NCBI GenBank assembly: GCA_963717125.1
Contig: CAVQVG010000009.1
Span: forward strand, 1 to 64,000
Reading direction: 5' to 3'
From: RYN-230 sp963717125
GTDB lineage: Bacteria > Actinomycetota > Actinomycetes > Streptosporangiales > Streptosporangiaceae
Length of the DNA stretch: 64,000 nucleotides
The notes beneath the pieces are model-generated. The model saw only the letters and a program-made list of their open reading frames with translations. It was not told the origin of the DNA and searched no databases. Shown here piece by piece: positions 24,265-33,503 of the stretch. The position numbers were made by a program, and so were the translations under genes. The number at the start of each line of letters is the position of its first letter. The stretch's first letter is position 1.

Positions 24265-26325
24265 ATGGCCACTGGGGGCAGGCACCGGAATTTCCGGCCC
24301 GCGCGGTTTGCCCGGGATAGGGCCAGGCTGGCCCGCATCGCGGCGGCTGGGTGCGCGGCGGCGGCCGCCGCGGCCTGTACCACCGCCCCGGCGGCCGCGG
24401 CGACGCCACCCGCACCCGCAACCGGGCCGGCCGCCGCCGCGCGCACCCTGGTCGTGCGCACCCTGCACAGCGCCGGGCCGGGCTCGCTGCGGGCCGCGCT
24501 CACCGCGGCCAACCACCGTGGGCCAGGCCCGGCCGCGCGCATCGTGTTCTCGGTCCACGGCACGATCAGGCTGGCCCGCGCGCTGCCCGCGGTACGCCGC
24601 CGGGTGGCGATCGACGGCACCTCGGCGCCCGGCTACCGCTGGGGCGGGCCGCCGGTCGTGGCCATCGACTGCCACCGGCACCCGGGTCTGGTGTTCGCCC
24701 GCGGCGCGGGCGGCTCGTGGCTGCTCGGCCTGGCCGTGGACCGGGCCAGCGGCGCCGGGGTCACCCTGGCCGCCCAGCACATCACGCTGAACCACGACTA
24801 CATCGGGCTGAACCTGGCCGGCCGGGCGGCCGGCAACCTCGGCGCCGGCGTCCTGGCCACCGCGGCCTCGACCGGCGACCGGATCGGGCTGAACCCGGCC
24901 AAGGCGGTCAACGTGGTCAGCAACGTGATCTCGGCCAACCGGGGCAGCGGCATCGTGCTGGCCGGGTCGGCCCAGGACACCGTGGTGTCCAACCGCATCG
25001 GCACCGACCGGGCCGGCGCCCGGGCTCTCGGCAACCACGGCGACGGCATCGTGCTGACCGCCGGGGCTGCGCGCGACGAGATCGGCGGCACCGCCTACGT
25101 GGACCCGGCCACCGGCCAGGCCAACAATCCCACCGGCAACAAGGGCACGGTCACGCCGGTCTTCGTGGTGCCGCCGCTGGGCAACCTGATCTCCGGCAAC
25201 GCCGGCGACGGCGTGCTGATCAACGCGGGCGCCCGGCGCAACCGGCTGAACGGCAACTTCATCGGGACCACGGGCCACGGGGACGCGGCCCTGGGCAACG
25301 CCGGGGACGGGGTGCGGATCGACCGCGCGGGCCGCGGAAACTCGCTGACCGGCTGCAGGTTCGTCAACAACCCGTTCGTCTACTACAACGTGATCAGCGC
25401 CAACGGCGGCAACGGTTTGCAGGTGACCAGCACCGACCAGGTCACCGTGCAGGGCAACTTCTTCGGCATCGGAGCGGACAACACGGTCCTGCTGGGCAAC
25501 CGGGGCGACGGCATCCTGGTCGGCGGATCCTCCGCCGACACCCAGGTGGGCGGGGTCATCCCGCTGGGCAACGTGTCTTCGGGCAACGGCCGGAACGGCG
25601 TCGAGGTGACCGGCACCGCGCACGGGTTCGTCACGTTCAACACCTTCGGCGGGCTACTCGCGTTCAAGGGCGCCGCGCCCAACGGGCACGACGGGCTGCT
25701 GATCACCTCGACCGGCGGGGACAACCTGGCCCGGACCAACGTGTTCTCCGGCAACACGGCGAACGGCATCGAACTGGGCGGCAACGCGTCCGGGGTGACC
25801 GTCGATCCGGACATCGCCGGGCTGACCACCAAGGGCAACGCCGTGCTGCCGAACGGCGGCGACGGGGTGCTCATCGACGGCACCGCGCACGGCAACGTGC
25901 TCGGCGGCTCGCTGCACTCGGTCATCCCGCAGAACACGTTCTCCGGCAACGCCGGGTACGGCCTGGCCATCACCGGGCGGGCGTACGGGAACTGGGTCTT
26001 CAGCAGCTTCATCGGCACCGACGTGCCCGGCACCGCGGCGCTCGGCAACCAGGCCGGCGGGGTGCTGCTGGCCGGCGCCGCCTATCGCAACGCGATCGGC
26101 ACCCCGCGTCTGCACCCGGCCGACCTGATCAGCGGCAACACCGGCATCGGCGTCACCCTGCTGGCCCACACCCGGATGAACTGGGTGATCAGCAACTACA
26201 TCGGCCTGGGCCGGTTCGGTCACTCGCTGCCGAACACCGGGCCGCCGGTGCAGAACCTGGGCCGGCATAACCAGATCCTGGGCAACCGGACGACACCCAT
26301 CCCGCACCGGGCGGCCCGGGTGTGA
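24265..26325 (+). CDS. Secreted right-handed beta-helix repeat protein
   Basis: A 686-residue protein. The N-terminus has a basic region and an Ala-rich hydrophobic segment (about 27-48) consistent with a signal peptide. A domain like the start of CSLREXT-type proteins follows (VRTLHSAGPGSLRAALTAAN). The remainder consists of PbH1-type repeats with recurring units like NVISANRGSGIVLAG, NLISGNAGDGVLINAG and NVFSGNTANGIELGG. There is no clear lyase or hydrolase catalytic set. It could bind or cleave extracellular polysaccharide. AGGGGAATA precedes the ATG. Confidence 0.85.
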   Translation: MATGGRHRNFRPARFARDRARLARIAAAGCAAAAAAACTTAPAAAATPPAPATGPAAAARTLVVRTLHSAGPGSLRAALTAANHRGPGPAARIVFSVHGTIRLARALPAVRRRVAIDGTSAPGYRWGGPPVVAIDCHRHPGLVFARGAGGSWLLGLAVDRASGAGVTLAAQHITLNHDYIGLNLAGRAAGNLGAGVLATAASTGDRIGLNPAKAVNVVSNVISANRGSGIVLAGSAQDTVVSNRIGTDRAGARALGNHGDGIVLTAGAARDEIGGTAYVDPATGQANNPTGNKGTVTPVFVVPPLGNLISGNAGDGVLINAGARRNRLNGNFIGTTGHGDAALGNAGDGVRIDRAGRGNSLTGCRFVNNPFVYYNVISANGGNGLQVTSTDQVTVQGNFFGIGADNTVLLGNRGDGILVGGSSADTQVGGVIPLGNVSSGNGRNGVEVTGTAHGFVTFNTFGGLLAFKGAAPNGHDGLLITSTGGDNLARTNVFSGNTANGIELGGNASGVTVDPDIAGLTTKGNAVLPNGGDGVLIDGTAHGNVLGGSLHSVIPQNTFSGNAGYGLAITGRAYGNWVFSSFIGTDVPGTAALGNQAGGVLLAGAAYRNAIGTPRLHPADLISGNTGIGVTLLAHTRMNWVISNYIGLGRFGHSLPNTGPPVQNLGRHNQILGNRTTPIPHRAARV

Positions 26326-26838
26326 GTCATCTCACCTGCTTACCGGGGGCATCGGGGGAAACAGCCCGCAGACGGTCACGTCACGCAAAGTGGGTAGGTA
26401 AATCCTCAAAGTGAGAGAAGCGTCGCGCCGGCCCCGTTCAATTTGAGCTCTAAAAGGACGGCTAGGGCGAGTACCCGGCGGTCATCGCCGGCGGCAGCGG
26501 AGAGTAACACCAGGCGGTACGGGGCAGGGTGGCATCGGCCGAGTTCACCGGGCTGCACCTGGTGCCGAGGTGGCCGCTGAGCAGAGCGAAGCCCCGGCTG
26601 GCTGGTGCTCCGGCCGACGCCTGGCTAGGATGCTCGGGCTGACGAGTTGGCGACCACTCAGCTAACTGGCCATAGGCAGCCCTTATCAAGGACAGGTATC
26701 GGGTTAAGAGTCGGCGGGTAAACTGCCGGCCACGGGTACGGTTTGACGGGCTAAGAAGGCGGCCCGACATGAACCCCCCCAGTCCACCGGCACTGGCCGA
26801 GGGCGTCTGTGTAATCGCGGAAGGTGATGGGAGTCGGA
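26326..26838. other. Long intergenic region before the sulfoquinovose synthase gene
   Basis: No supported gene. A short hairpin GTGAG-TCAT-CTCAC spans the stop region of the beta-helix gene. The central and right parts show moderate GC and no riboswitch class I can name. The promoter of the next gene should be here. A 102-codon minus frame lacks coding features. Confidence 0.4.
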
Positions 26839-28047
26839 ATGCGCGTCCTGGTTCTCGGCGGCGATGGGTTCTGCGGCTGGCCGACCTCGCTGTATCTGTC
26901 GGATCGTGGTCACGATGTGACCATTATCGACAACCTGAGCCGTCGCAAGATCGACATTGACCTTGAGGTGGAGTCGCTGACCCCGATCCGCCCGGTCCAT
27001 GAGCGGATCAGGGTCTGGGGTGAGGTGTCTGGCCGGCAGATCGGTTTCGTCAGCCTGGACCTGGCCACCGAGTACGACCGGCTGGTCGCGGTGCTGTCCG
27101 GGTTGCGCCCGGACGCGATCGTGCACTTCGCTGAGCAGCGCGCCGCGCCGTACTCGATGCGCACCACGACCACCAAGCGGTACACGGTGGACAACAACGT
27201 GCGGGCCACGCACAACCTGCTGACCGCGCTGGTCAACACGGGTGTCAACGCCGCGCTGGCCCACCTGGGCACGATGGGTGTCTACGGTTACGGCTGGTCG
27301 GGCAGCGCGCCGATCCCGGAGGGCTACCTCACGGTGAAGGTGCCCACCCCGGACGGTGAGCTGGAACGGGAGATCCTGCACCCGGCCAACCCGGGGTCGG
27401 TCTACCACATGACCAAGACGCTGGATCAGCTCATGTTCGCGTTCTACGCGAAGAACGACGGGCTGCGCATCACCGACCTGCACCAGGGCATCGTCTGGGG
27501 CACCCAGACCCCCCAGACCAGCCGCGATGAGCGGCTGATCAACCGGTTCGACTACGACGGCGACTACGGCACCGTGCTGAACCGGTTCCTCATGCAGGCG
27601 GCCATCGGCCACCCGCTCACCGTGCACGGCACCGGCGGGCAGACCCGCGCGTTCATCCACATCCGCGACACCGTCCGGTGTATCGAGCTGGCCATCACCA
27701 ACCCGCCCGACGCTGGCGACCGGCCCCGGGTGCTCAACCAGATCACCGAGACCCACCGGGTCCTGGACCTGGCCAAGATGGTCGGCGACGTGATGGGCGT
27801 GGAGATCGCCTACCTGCCCAACCCGCGCCGCGAGGCCGACGAGAACGAGCTCTGCGTCCGCAACGACCAGTTCCTGGCGCTGGGCCTGCAGCCCACCACC
27901 CTGTCCGAGGGCCTGCTCGAAGAAGGCACCGAGATCGCCGGCAAATACGCCGGCCGCGCCGACCTCACCAAAATCATCGCCCGCTCCGTGTGGAAAGCCG
28001 GAATGGAAACCTCCGACGACCTGATGACCGAACTCCGCAGCGACTAG
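26839..28047 (+). CDS. sqdB: UDP-sulfoquinovose synthase-like NAD-dependent enzyme
   Basis: A 402-residue short-chain dehydrogenase/reductase. The start at 26839 is chosen because GGGAG lies 5 bases upstream and the Rossmann motif GGDGFCGWP then falls at residues 7-15, as in SQD1/SqdB. The catalytic Y189-x3-K193 is in SVYHMTK, and the segment RITDLHQGIVWGTQT matches SQD1 rather than ordinary epimerases. SQD1 makes UDP-sulfoquinovose from UDP-glucose and sulfite, the precursor of sulfolipid head groups. No glycosyltransferase of the SqdX type adjoins it, so the final product is uncertain. A G/C hairpin follows the stop. Confidence 0.85.
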   Translation: MRVLVLGGDGFCGWPTSLYLSDRGHDVTIIDNLSRRKIDIDLEVESLTPIRPVHERIRVWGEVSGRQIGFVSLDLATEYDRLVAVLSGLRPDAIVHFAEQRAAPYSMRTTTTKRYTVDNNVRATHNLLTALVNTGVNAALAHLGTMGVYGYGWSGSAPIPEGYLTVKVPTPDGELEREILHPANPGSVYHMTKTLDQLMFAFYAKNDGLRITDLHQGIVWGTQTPQTSRDERLINRFDYDGDYGTVLNRFLMQAAIGHPLTVHGTGGQTRAFIHIRDTVRCIELAITNPPDAGDRPRVLNQITETHRVLDLAKMVGDVMGVEIAYLPNPRREADENELCVRNDQFLALGLQPTTLSEGLLEEGTEIAGKYAGRADLTKIIARSVWKAGMETSDDLMTELRSD

Positions 28048-28052
28048 TTCTG

Positions 28053-28084
28053 TCCGGGGGGGCGACCCCCCTGGACCCCCCGGA
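28053..28084. terminator. Terminator-like hairpin after the sqdB-like gene
   Basis: The arms TCCGGGGGG (28053-28061) and CCCCCCGGA (28076-28084) pair perfectly, just after the stop at 28047. Confidence 0.65.
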
Positions 28085-28159
28085 ATGCTGCGCCGGTCCG
28101 GTCGGCACGCGCCACCCGAGGGCGTTCAGCCTGGGAGTTCTCGCGTAGCGTTACGTGCC

Positions 28160-28930
28160 ATGACGGCGCGTGGGCAGCGGGGGGCCCGGCGTCGGCCTGG
28201 GTCGGGGACGGCGTTGCCGGCCCGGTCTATCGCGATGGCGGTGCTGCGTACCGGCCGGCGGCACGCCGGGCGGATCCTGGTCGTCTCGATCGCGGTGAGC
28301 CTGGTGGTCACCGCGGTGGAGATCGGCGTCAACCACCTGCTCAGCCACGCCGGGCTGGCGCCGGCCCTGTTCGGCGCGCTGGGCTCGTCGGGGGTCAGCC
28401 TGCTCGGCGCGGTGTTCCTGGCCGGGTTCCTCAGCCGCCTGGTCAGTGCCGAGCGCGGCACCGGCCAGGTCCGGCTGGGCGAGGTGCTGCGGTCGCTGCC
28501 CTGGGGCGCGCTGATCGCGGCTGACCTGCTGGCCGCGCTGATCGTGGTGCTCGGGTTGGTGCTCCTGATCATCCCGGGGCTGATCGCGCTCAACCTGCTC
28601 GTCGCGGTCGGGCCGGCGATCGAGATCGAGCACCGGCGGGCGTGGGCCGGGCTGCGCCGCAGCGCACAACTGGTCCGGCCGCACTTCTGGAAGGTGGCGC
28701 TGATCGGGACGCTGCCGGTGCTGGTGGCCAGCGGCCTGGAGTCTGTGCTGCCCGACCCGGAGGGCCGGGCCGGCATCGTGACCGCACTGATCGCGCGGAG
28801 CATCGTAGCAGGCGTGCTGGAGGCGCTGGTCGGCCTGCTGCTGGTGGAGCTGTGTTACCGGCTCATCCGCGCAGGCCGGGCTAGCCGACCGCAGCCGCCG
28901 GGGCGGGCTGGTGGTGCCGGCCCGTGCTGA
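28160..28930 (+). CDS. Polytopic membrane protein (YciC-like)
   Basis: About 256 residues with four to five hydrophobic segments (RILVVSIAVSLVVTAVEIGV; LFGALGSSGVSLLGAVFLAG; IAADLLAALIVVLGLVLLII; and a final one near ALVGLLLVELCYRLI). The segment around IVVLGLVLLIIPGLIALNLL, then EIEHRRAWAGLRRSAQLVR, resembles the YciC/glycerophosphodiester phosphodiesterase membrane domain family. I start at ATG 28160, where the basic N-terminus begins. The last 50 bp overlap the end of the convergent DUF2064 gene. Function unknown. Confidence 0.75.
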   Translation: MTARGQRGARRRPGSGTALPARSIAMAVLRTGRRHAGRILVVSIAVSLVVTAVEIGVNHLLSHAGLAPALFGALGSSGVSLLGAVFLAGFLSRLVSAERGTGQVRLGEVLRSLPWGALIAADLLAALIVVLGLVLLIIPGLIALNLLVAVGPAIEIEHRRAWAGLRRSAQLVRPHFWKVALIGTLPVLVASGLESVLPDPEGRAGIVTALIARSIVAGVLEALVGLLLVELCYRLIRAGRASRPQPPGRAGGAGPC

Positions 28931-29609
28931 CCATGTCCGGGCGCGGCCGCGGGTGCAGGATGCCCAGGGTGGCGGCGAACCGGCTGCCCGGCGCCTGGCG
29001 GGCGACCAGCACCGCGTCGTCAACCGTGTCCACGTCCATCAGTTCCGGTACCTGGCGGATCCGCAGGCCCGCCGCGCGCAGCCGGTCCAGCTGGACCCGG
29101 CCGGTGTCGTCGGCCGACATGGGCACGCCGTGGATCAGCCGGGCGTCCGGCTGACGCAGCCCGAGCAGCCAGAACCCGCCGTCCGCGGCCGGCCCGAACA
29201 CCGCGTCGGCATCGCCGGCGGTCAGCGGCTGGGCCACGGTCTCCAGCAGCCCCGGGGTCACCTGCGGGGTATCCATGCCGATCAGCACGACCGGCACGTT
29301 CAGCCGCGCGTAGGCGTCGTCGAACGCGGCGGCGATCCGCTCGTCGAGGCCGTCGCCGCGCTGCGGCACCACCTCGAAGCGCCCGGGCAGCTCGGCGCGC
29401 AGCACGCCCGGGGCGGCCCACTGGTCGGCCAGGGCCAGGATGTGCCGCGCGAACGAGGCGCTGGCCCCCGCCTCCAGCGTGTCGGCCAGCGCGGCCTCGG
29501 CCAGCATGGCGGCCTCGTGCGGGGTGAACGGCGGGGTCAGCCTGGTCTTCACCCGGCCTGGCACCGGCGCCTTGGCCAGCACGATGAGCTGGGCGTTGAG
29601 CGCGTTCAT
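28881..29609 (-). CDS. DUF2064/TIGR04282 family glycosyltransferase-like protein
   Basis: A 242-residue protein of the nucleotidyl/glycosyltransferase A fold. Characteristic segments are LIVLAKAPVPGRVKTRLTPP at the start, VPVVLIGMDTPQVTPGLLE (a GMD-T-P variant of the GSD-P motif) and FGPAADGGFWLLGL. This family is often annotated as arsenosugar biosynthesis glycosyltransferase, but most members lie in envelope glycan clusters. Its start overlaps the GT2 stop (ATGA), so the two are co-translated. The 3' end overlaps the convergent membrane gene by 50 bp. Confidence 0.87.
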   Translation of the reverse strand: MNALNAQLIVLAKAPVPGRVKTRLTPPFTPHEAAMLAEAALADTLEAGASASFARHILALADQWAAPGVLRAELPGRFEVVPQRGDGLDERIAAAFDDAYARLNVPVVLIGMDTPQVTPGLLETVAQPLTAGDADAVFGPAADGGFWLLGLRQPDARLIHGVPMSADDTGRVQLDRLRAAGLRIRQVPELMDVDTVDDAVLVARQAPGSRFAATLGILHPRPRPDMVSTGRHHQPAPAAAVG

Positions 29610-30256
29610 GAGGCGAGCACCCGGCGCATGTCACGAACCGTCCGCACGGTGCCAGCCACCGTGCCCGTCACCTTCGACCGCCCGGAACGGGGCAGATAGG
29701 GGATGTCCACCTCGTGGATCCTCCAATCGGCGGTGGCCGCGGCCATCACCATCTCCAGCGGGTAGCCGAAGCGCCGGTCGCTGAGCCCCAGCCGGAGCAG
29801 TTCGGTGCGCCGGGCGCAGCGCATCGGCCCGAGGTCGCGCAGCCGCACTCCGGTGCGGCGGCGCAACTCGGCGGCGAGGACTTTGTTCGCCACCCGGGCG
29901 TGCACCGGCCAGTCGCCCAGCCGGTGGGTCAGCCGGCGGCCCAGCACCAGGTCGGCGTGCCCGGCCAGCACCGGGTCGGCGACCTGCGGCAGGTCATGCG
30001 GGTTGAGCGAGGCGTCCGCGTCCATGAAGCAGACGATCTCGCTGGTCGCGGCCTGCAGCCCGGCGTGGCAGGCCGCGCCGAAACCACGCTGCGGCACCGG
30101 AATGACGGTTGCCCCGTGAGCTACCGCGATGCTGGCCGACGCGTCGGTGGAGCCGTTGTCGGCCACGATCGGGTGGAAGCCGGCCGGCACCCGGGAGAGC
30201 ACCCAGGGCAGCGCTTCTTCCTCGTTCAAGCAGGGCAGAATGACATCGATCCTCAC
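29606..30256 (-). CDS. Family 2 glycosyltransferase
   Basis: A 216-residue GT-A enzyme. Motifs are IDVILPCLNEEEALPWVLSR, VADNGSTDAS, VPQRGFGAACHAGL and the DxD-type sequence FMDADASLNP. The later PLEMVMAAATADWRIHEVDI and YLPRSGRSKVTGT are typical of dolichyl-phosphate-mannose-synthase-like GT2 proteins. There is no C-terminal membrane anchor. It starts a two-gene unit with the DUF2064 protein. It could transfer a sugar to a polyprenyl phosphate for use by the GT-C enzyme encoded at 34497. Confidence 0.88.
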   Translation of the reverse strand: MRIDVILPCLNEEEALPWVLSRVPAGFHPIVADNGSTDASASIAVAHGATVIPVPQRGFGAACHAGLQAATSEIVCFMDADASLNPHDLPQVADPVLAGHADLVLGRRLTHRLGDWPVHARVANKVLAAELRRRTGVRLRDLGPMRCARRTELLRLGLSDRRFGYPLEMVMAAATADWRIHEVDIPYLPRSGRSKVTGTVAGTVRTVRDMRRVLAS

Positions 30257-30360
30257 GGTTCCCGACGGTAGCCCGGAACGGCCCTGATCGACCCTTACAG
30301 AGCTGTGACGTATGGTCGCGCACGGTAGGACCCCAGGTGGCCGCGTGATTCGCTGCTGTC

Positions 30361-31434
30361 ATGCGCATTCTGGTGACGGGGGCCGCGGGGTTCATCGGCT
30401 CCCACGCAGTCGACGCTGCGCGAGCGGCCGGCCATGAGGTGCAGGGCCTGGACTCGCTTAACCCCGCCGTGCACAGCGGGCGGCCTGACTACCTCCCGCC
30501 CGACTTCGACCTCGCCGTGGGCGACGTGCGCGACCCGGACGCGGTGCGCCGGGCCGTCGCGGGCGCCGACGTGGTGTGCCACCAGGCCGCGCTGGTCGGT
30601 CTGGGGGTGGATCTGAGCGACCTGCCCGCCTACTCGGACGTGAACGTCACCGGCACCGCGGTGCTGCTGGAGGCGATGGGCCGGGCCCGGGTGCCCCGCC
30701 TGGTGCTGGCCTCCTCCATGGTGGTCTACGGGGAGGGCGCCTACGACTGCGCCGCGCATGGCCGGGTGCGGCCCGCGGCGCGCGGGGAGGACGACCTGAC
30801 GGCGGGCCGGTTCGAGCCGCGCTGCCCGCACTGCGCACGGGAACTGACCACGGCGACCATCGCGGAGGACGCGCCGCTCGACCCGCGCAACGCGTACGCG
30901 GCCAGCAAGCTCGCCCAGGAGCACCTGGCGGCCACCTGGGCCCGGATGACCGGCGGGTCCGCGGTCGCGCTCCGCTACCACAACGTGTACGGGCCGCGGA
31001 TGCCGCGGGACACGCCGTACTCCGGGGTGGCCGCCATCTTCCGGTCGTCGCTGGAGGCGGGCCGGCCGCCGCAGGTCTACGAGGACGGCCAGCAGCGCCG
31101 CGACTTCGTGCACGTGCATGACGTGGCCCGGGCCAACCTGGCCGCGTTGCGCGCCGGCGTGCCCGGCACGCTGCGCGCGTTCAACGTGGCCAGCGGCGAG
31201 CCGCACACGGTGGGCGAGATGGCCGCGGCGCTGGCCGCCGCGTTCGGCGGCCCGGCGCCCGAGATGACCGGCAAGTACCGGCTCGGCGACGTCCGGCACG
31301 TCGTGGCGTCGCCGGCCGCGGCCGCTTCGGGCGATGGGCTCGGGTTCCGGGCCGAGACCAGCTTCGCCGCCGGGATGACCGAGTTCGCCAAGGCGCCGCT
31401 GCGCCGCCCGGTGACCGGTGGCCTGGCCGCCTGA
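30361..31434 (+). CDS. NAD-dependent sugar-nucleotide epimerase/dehydratase
   Basis: A 357-residue extended SDR. The Rossmann motif is TGAAGFIGSH (6-15), the catalytic segment is SSMVVYGEG, and Y-x3-K appears in NAYAASKLAQEH. The insertion RCPHC (with a further Cys in AYDCAAHG) is characteristic of the dTDP-L-rhamnose 4-epimerase-like group. The conserved RYHNVYGPRMPRDTPYSGVA supports this. It is divergent from the GT2 unit and belongs to the same envelope-glycan neighbourhood. Substrate not certain. Confidence 0.87.
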   Translation: MRILVTGAAGFIGSHAVDAARAAGHEVQGLDSLNPAVHSGRPDYLPPDFDLAVGDVRDPDAVRRAVAGADVVCHQAALVGLGVDLSDLPAYSDVNVTGTAVLLEAMGRARVPRLVLASSMVVYGEGAYDCAAHGRVRPAARGEDDLTAGRFEPRCPHCARELTTATIAEDAPLDPRNAYAASKLAQEHLAATWARMTGGSAVALRYHNVYGPRMPRDTPYSGVAAIFRSSLEAGRPPQVYEDGQQRRDFVHVHDVARANLAALRAGVPGTLRAFNVASGEPHTVGEMAAALAAAFGGPAPEMTGKYRLGDVRHVVASPAAAASGDGLGFRAETSFAAGMTEFAKAPLRRPVTGGLAA

Positions 31435-31449
31435 CTTTCCTCCCCGCAC

Positions 31450-31489
31450 AGCAGCGGCGGCCGGGTCCCGGGACCTGGCCGCCGCTGCT
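31450..31489. terminator. Strong terminator hairpin after the epimerase gene
   Basis: AGCAGCGGCGGCC pairs with GGCCGCCGCTGCT, with further pairing inside (GGTCC/GGACC). It lies 16 bp after the epimerase stop. Confidence 0.8.
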
Positions 31490-31503
31490 CTTGCCCGGCA
31501 TGA

Positions 31504-31555
31504 ATCAGCGCGGTGCATTGTGCCTTACCGGTGAGGCACAATGCACCGCGCTGAT
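31504..31555. terminator. 22-bp perfect palindrome between converging genes (element B)
   Basis: Arms 31504-31525 and 31534-31555 are perfect inverted repeats around an 8-base loop; the stem begins ATCAGCGCGGTGCATT. It lies 12 bp beyond the histidine kinase stop, in the convergent gap. Its length (52 bp) and outer sequence match the element at 43822. Confidence 0.8.
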
Positions 31556-31566
31556 GGGGCTGGCGC

Positions 31567-32790
31567 CTAGTTGACGGCCTGGCCGCCGGCCAGCAGCCGG
31601 CCAGGCGAGCCGACTACCGGCGCCATCTCGGCGGGCGCATCGGACCGGGCCAGCGGCAGCCGGATGACGAACTGGCAGCCACGGGCCATGTTCTGCACCG
31701 CGATCTGGCCGGCGTGCGCCTCCACGATGCCGCGGGCGATGCTCAGCCCCAGGCCGGCGTTGTTGTCCGGGCCCGGGGTGCGCGCGGTCTCGGCCCGGAA
31801 GGCCACGTCGAAGACCCGGGGCAGGGCTTCCTCGGGGATCCCGCCGCAGGCGTCCACCACGCTCACGCACGCCATCCCGCGGTGCACGTCGCCCTGCACC
31901 TCGACCAGGCTTTCGGACGGGGTGTGCCGGATCGCGTTGGTCACCAGGTTGCGCAGCGCGCGGCCGAACTCGCCCGCGTCCACCAGCACCGGCAGGCCGC
32001 GCACGGACGAACCGCGCAGCCGGACCCCCTTGGCCCGGGCCAGCGGCTCGGTACTGGCCAGCGCCTCGGCCACCAGGTCGTCCAGGCCGACCAGGCGGCG
32101 GGACAGCCGGAGCGCGCCGGCGTGGATGCGGGCCAGCTCGAACAGGTCGTCGATCATCGCGGACAGCCGGTCCGCCTCGCGGCGGATCTGGGTGTGGTAG
32201 GTGGTGACCGTCTCGAAGTCGACCACCACCCCGTCTTCCAGGGCTTCCGCCATCGCGCGCAGCCCGGCCAGCGGGGTGCGCAGGTCATGGCTGACCCAGG
32301 CGACGAGTTCCCGGCGGCTGGCTTCCAGCGCCCGTTCCCGGGTGCGCGCCTCGGCGATCTTCTCGTGCGCCGCGGCCAGCTCGTCGGACAGCGTCTCGAA
32401 CTCGGCCGCCAGCCGTGCCTTGGGCGGCTCGAAGTAGCCGATGCTGCCCACGTCGCGCACAGCGTTCAGCAGCCTGCGGCTGGCCGAGGTGACCTGGCGC
32501 CCGACGACCAGCGCGACCGCGAAGCCGGCCAGCGCGGCCATCACCACGACGACCAGCACGACGTTGCGGTCCGCATCGGAGACCAGCATCTGGTGCGCCA
32601 CGATCTCCACGCCGACCGCGGAGCTGAGGATGACCACCGCGGCCACCACGAACAGCAGCGTGGCCATGGACCGCCGGGCCAGCAGGCGGATGCTGAGCAG
32701 CCCGGCCGCGGCCGAGGCAAGCGCGACCCCGGCGACGTCTTCGGCGGCCTGCTGGATGGTGGGCCAGTCAACGCCTGTCATGCCTGTCAT
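31567..32790 (-). CDS. Sensor histidine kinase
   Basis: A 407-residue kinase with two to three N-terminal membrane segments (about 22-38, 42-62, 78-98), a HAMP-like segment and a coiled linker. The H-box is ELVAWVSHDLRTPLAGL, the N-box LRNLVTNAIRHTP, and the G-boxes VVDACGGIPEEAL and NAGLGLSIARGIVEAH. There is almost no extracytoplasmic loop, so it may sense the membrane itself. It overlaps the response regulator stop by 4 bp (ATGA). The pair sits inside the envelope-glycan region and may control it. Confidence 0.92.
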   Translation of the reverse strand: MTGMTGVDWPTIQQAAEDVAGVALASAAAGLLSIRLLARRSMATLLFVVAAVVILSSAVGVEIVAHQMLVSDADRNVVLVVVVMAALAGFAVALVVGRQVTSASRRLLNAVRDVGSIGYFEPPKARLAAEFETLSDELAAAHEKIAEARTRERALEASRRELVAWVSHDLRTPLAGLRAMAEALEDGVVVDFETVTTYHTQIRREADRLSAMIDDLFELARIHAGALRLSRRLVGLDDLVAEALASTEPLARAKGVRLRGSSVRGLPVLVDAGEFGRALRNLVTNAIRHTPSESLVEVQGDVHRGMACVSVVDACGGIPEEALPRVFDVAFRAETARTPGPDNNAGLGLSIARGIVEAHAGQIAVQNMARGCQFVIRLPLARSDAPAEMAPVVGSPGRLLAGGQAVN

Positions 32791-33503
32791 GCTTCTCCTG
32801 GTTCATAGCGGTAACCCACGCCCCAGACCGTGACGATCCGCCGGGGCGAGGTGGGGTCGGGCTCGATCTTTTCCCGCAGCCGCCGGATGTGCACGGTGAC
32901 CGTGGAAGTGTCACCGAACGTCCAGCCCCATACGTTCGCCAGCAGCTGGTCCCGGCTGAACGCCTGCCGCGGCCGGCGCATCAGGAACACCAGCAGGTCA
33001 TACTCCCGGGACGTCAGCGCGAGCGCGCTCTCGCCGAGCATCACCGAGTGCGCGCCCAGGTCCACGACCAGGTTGCCGTCCTTGATCACACCCAGCGCGG
33101 GCGGGTCGGGCAGCCCGCCGCCGCGCGCCCGGCGCAGCACGGACCGCACCCGGAGCGCCAGCTCGCGCGGGCTGAACGGCTTGGTCACGTAGTCGTCGGC
33201 GCCCGTCTCGAAGCCGACCACCCGGTCGGTCTCCTCGCCCAGCGCGGTCAGCATGACCACCGGGATGGGCCACTGCGCGCGCAACCGGCGGCATACTTCC
33301 AGGCCGTCGATGCCGGGCAGCATCAGGTCGAGGACAACCAGGTCGGGTGGCTCGGCGGCGACCCGGCGCAGCGCCTCGTAGCCGTCGCCGACACATTCCA
33401 CGTGGTGCCCATCGCGCGTCAGATAACGCCCGACGACATCGGCCAGGGTGGCGTCATCGTCCACGACGATGATCCGGCCTGGCCGGTCGGGGTTGGTGTT
33501 CAC
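32787..33503 (-). CDS. OmpR-family response regulator
   Basis: About 238 residues. The receiver has the acidic pocket VVDDD and the phospho-acceptor in DLVVLDLMLPGIDG, followed by a conserved threonine in VVMLTALG and lysine in YVTKPF. The winged helix ends with VTVHIRRLREKIEPDP and VWGVGYRYEP. I start at GTG 33503, which gives the usual short lead to the receiver; an ATG at 33530 is the alternative, and neither has an ideal ribosome site. It is the first gene of the two-component operon. Confidence 0.9.
   Translation of the reverse strand: MNTNPDRPGRIIVVDDDATLADVVGRYLTRDGHHVECVGDGYEALRRVAAEPPDLVVLDLMLPGIDGLEVCRRLRAQWPIPVVMLTALGEETDRVVGFETGADDYVTKPFSPRELALRVRSVLRRARGGGLPDPPALGVIKDGNLVVDLGAHSVMLGESALALTSREYDLLVFLMRRPRQAFSRDQLLANVWGWTFGDTSTVTVHIRRLREKIEPDPTSPRRIVTVWGVGYRYEPGEA

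Noticed and set aside
24211..25623. 470-codon minus-strand frame opposite the beta-helix gene
   Set aside because: Composition is that of a GC-rich antisense shadow; the plus strand gives clear PbH1 repeats and a signal peptide.
26462..26770. 102-codon minus-strand frame before the sqdB-like gene
   Set aside because: No ribosome site, no family pattern and weak codon bias.
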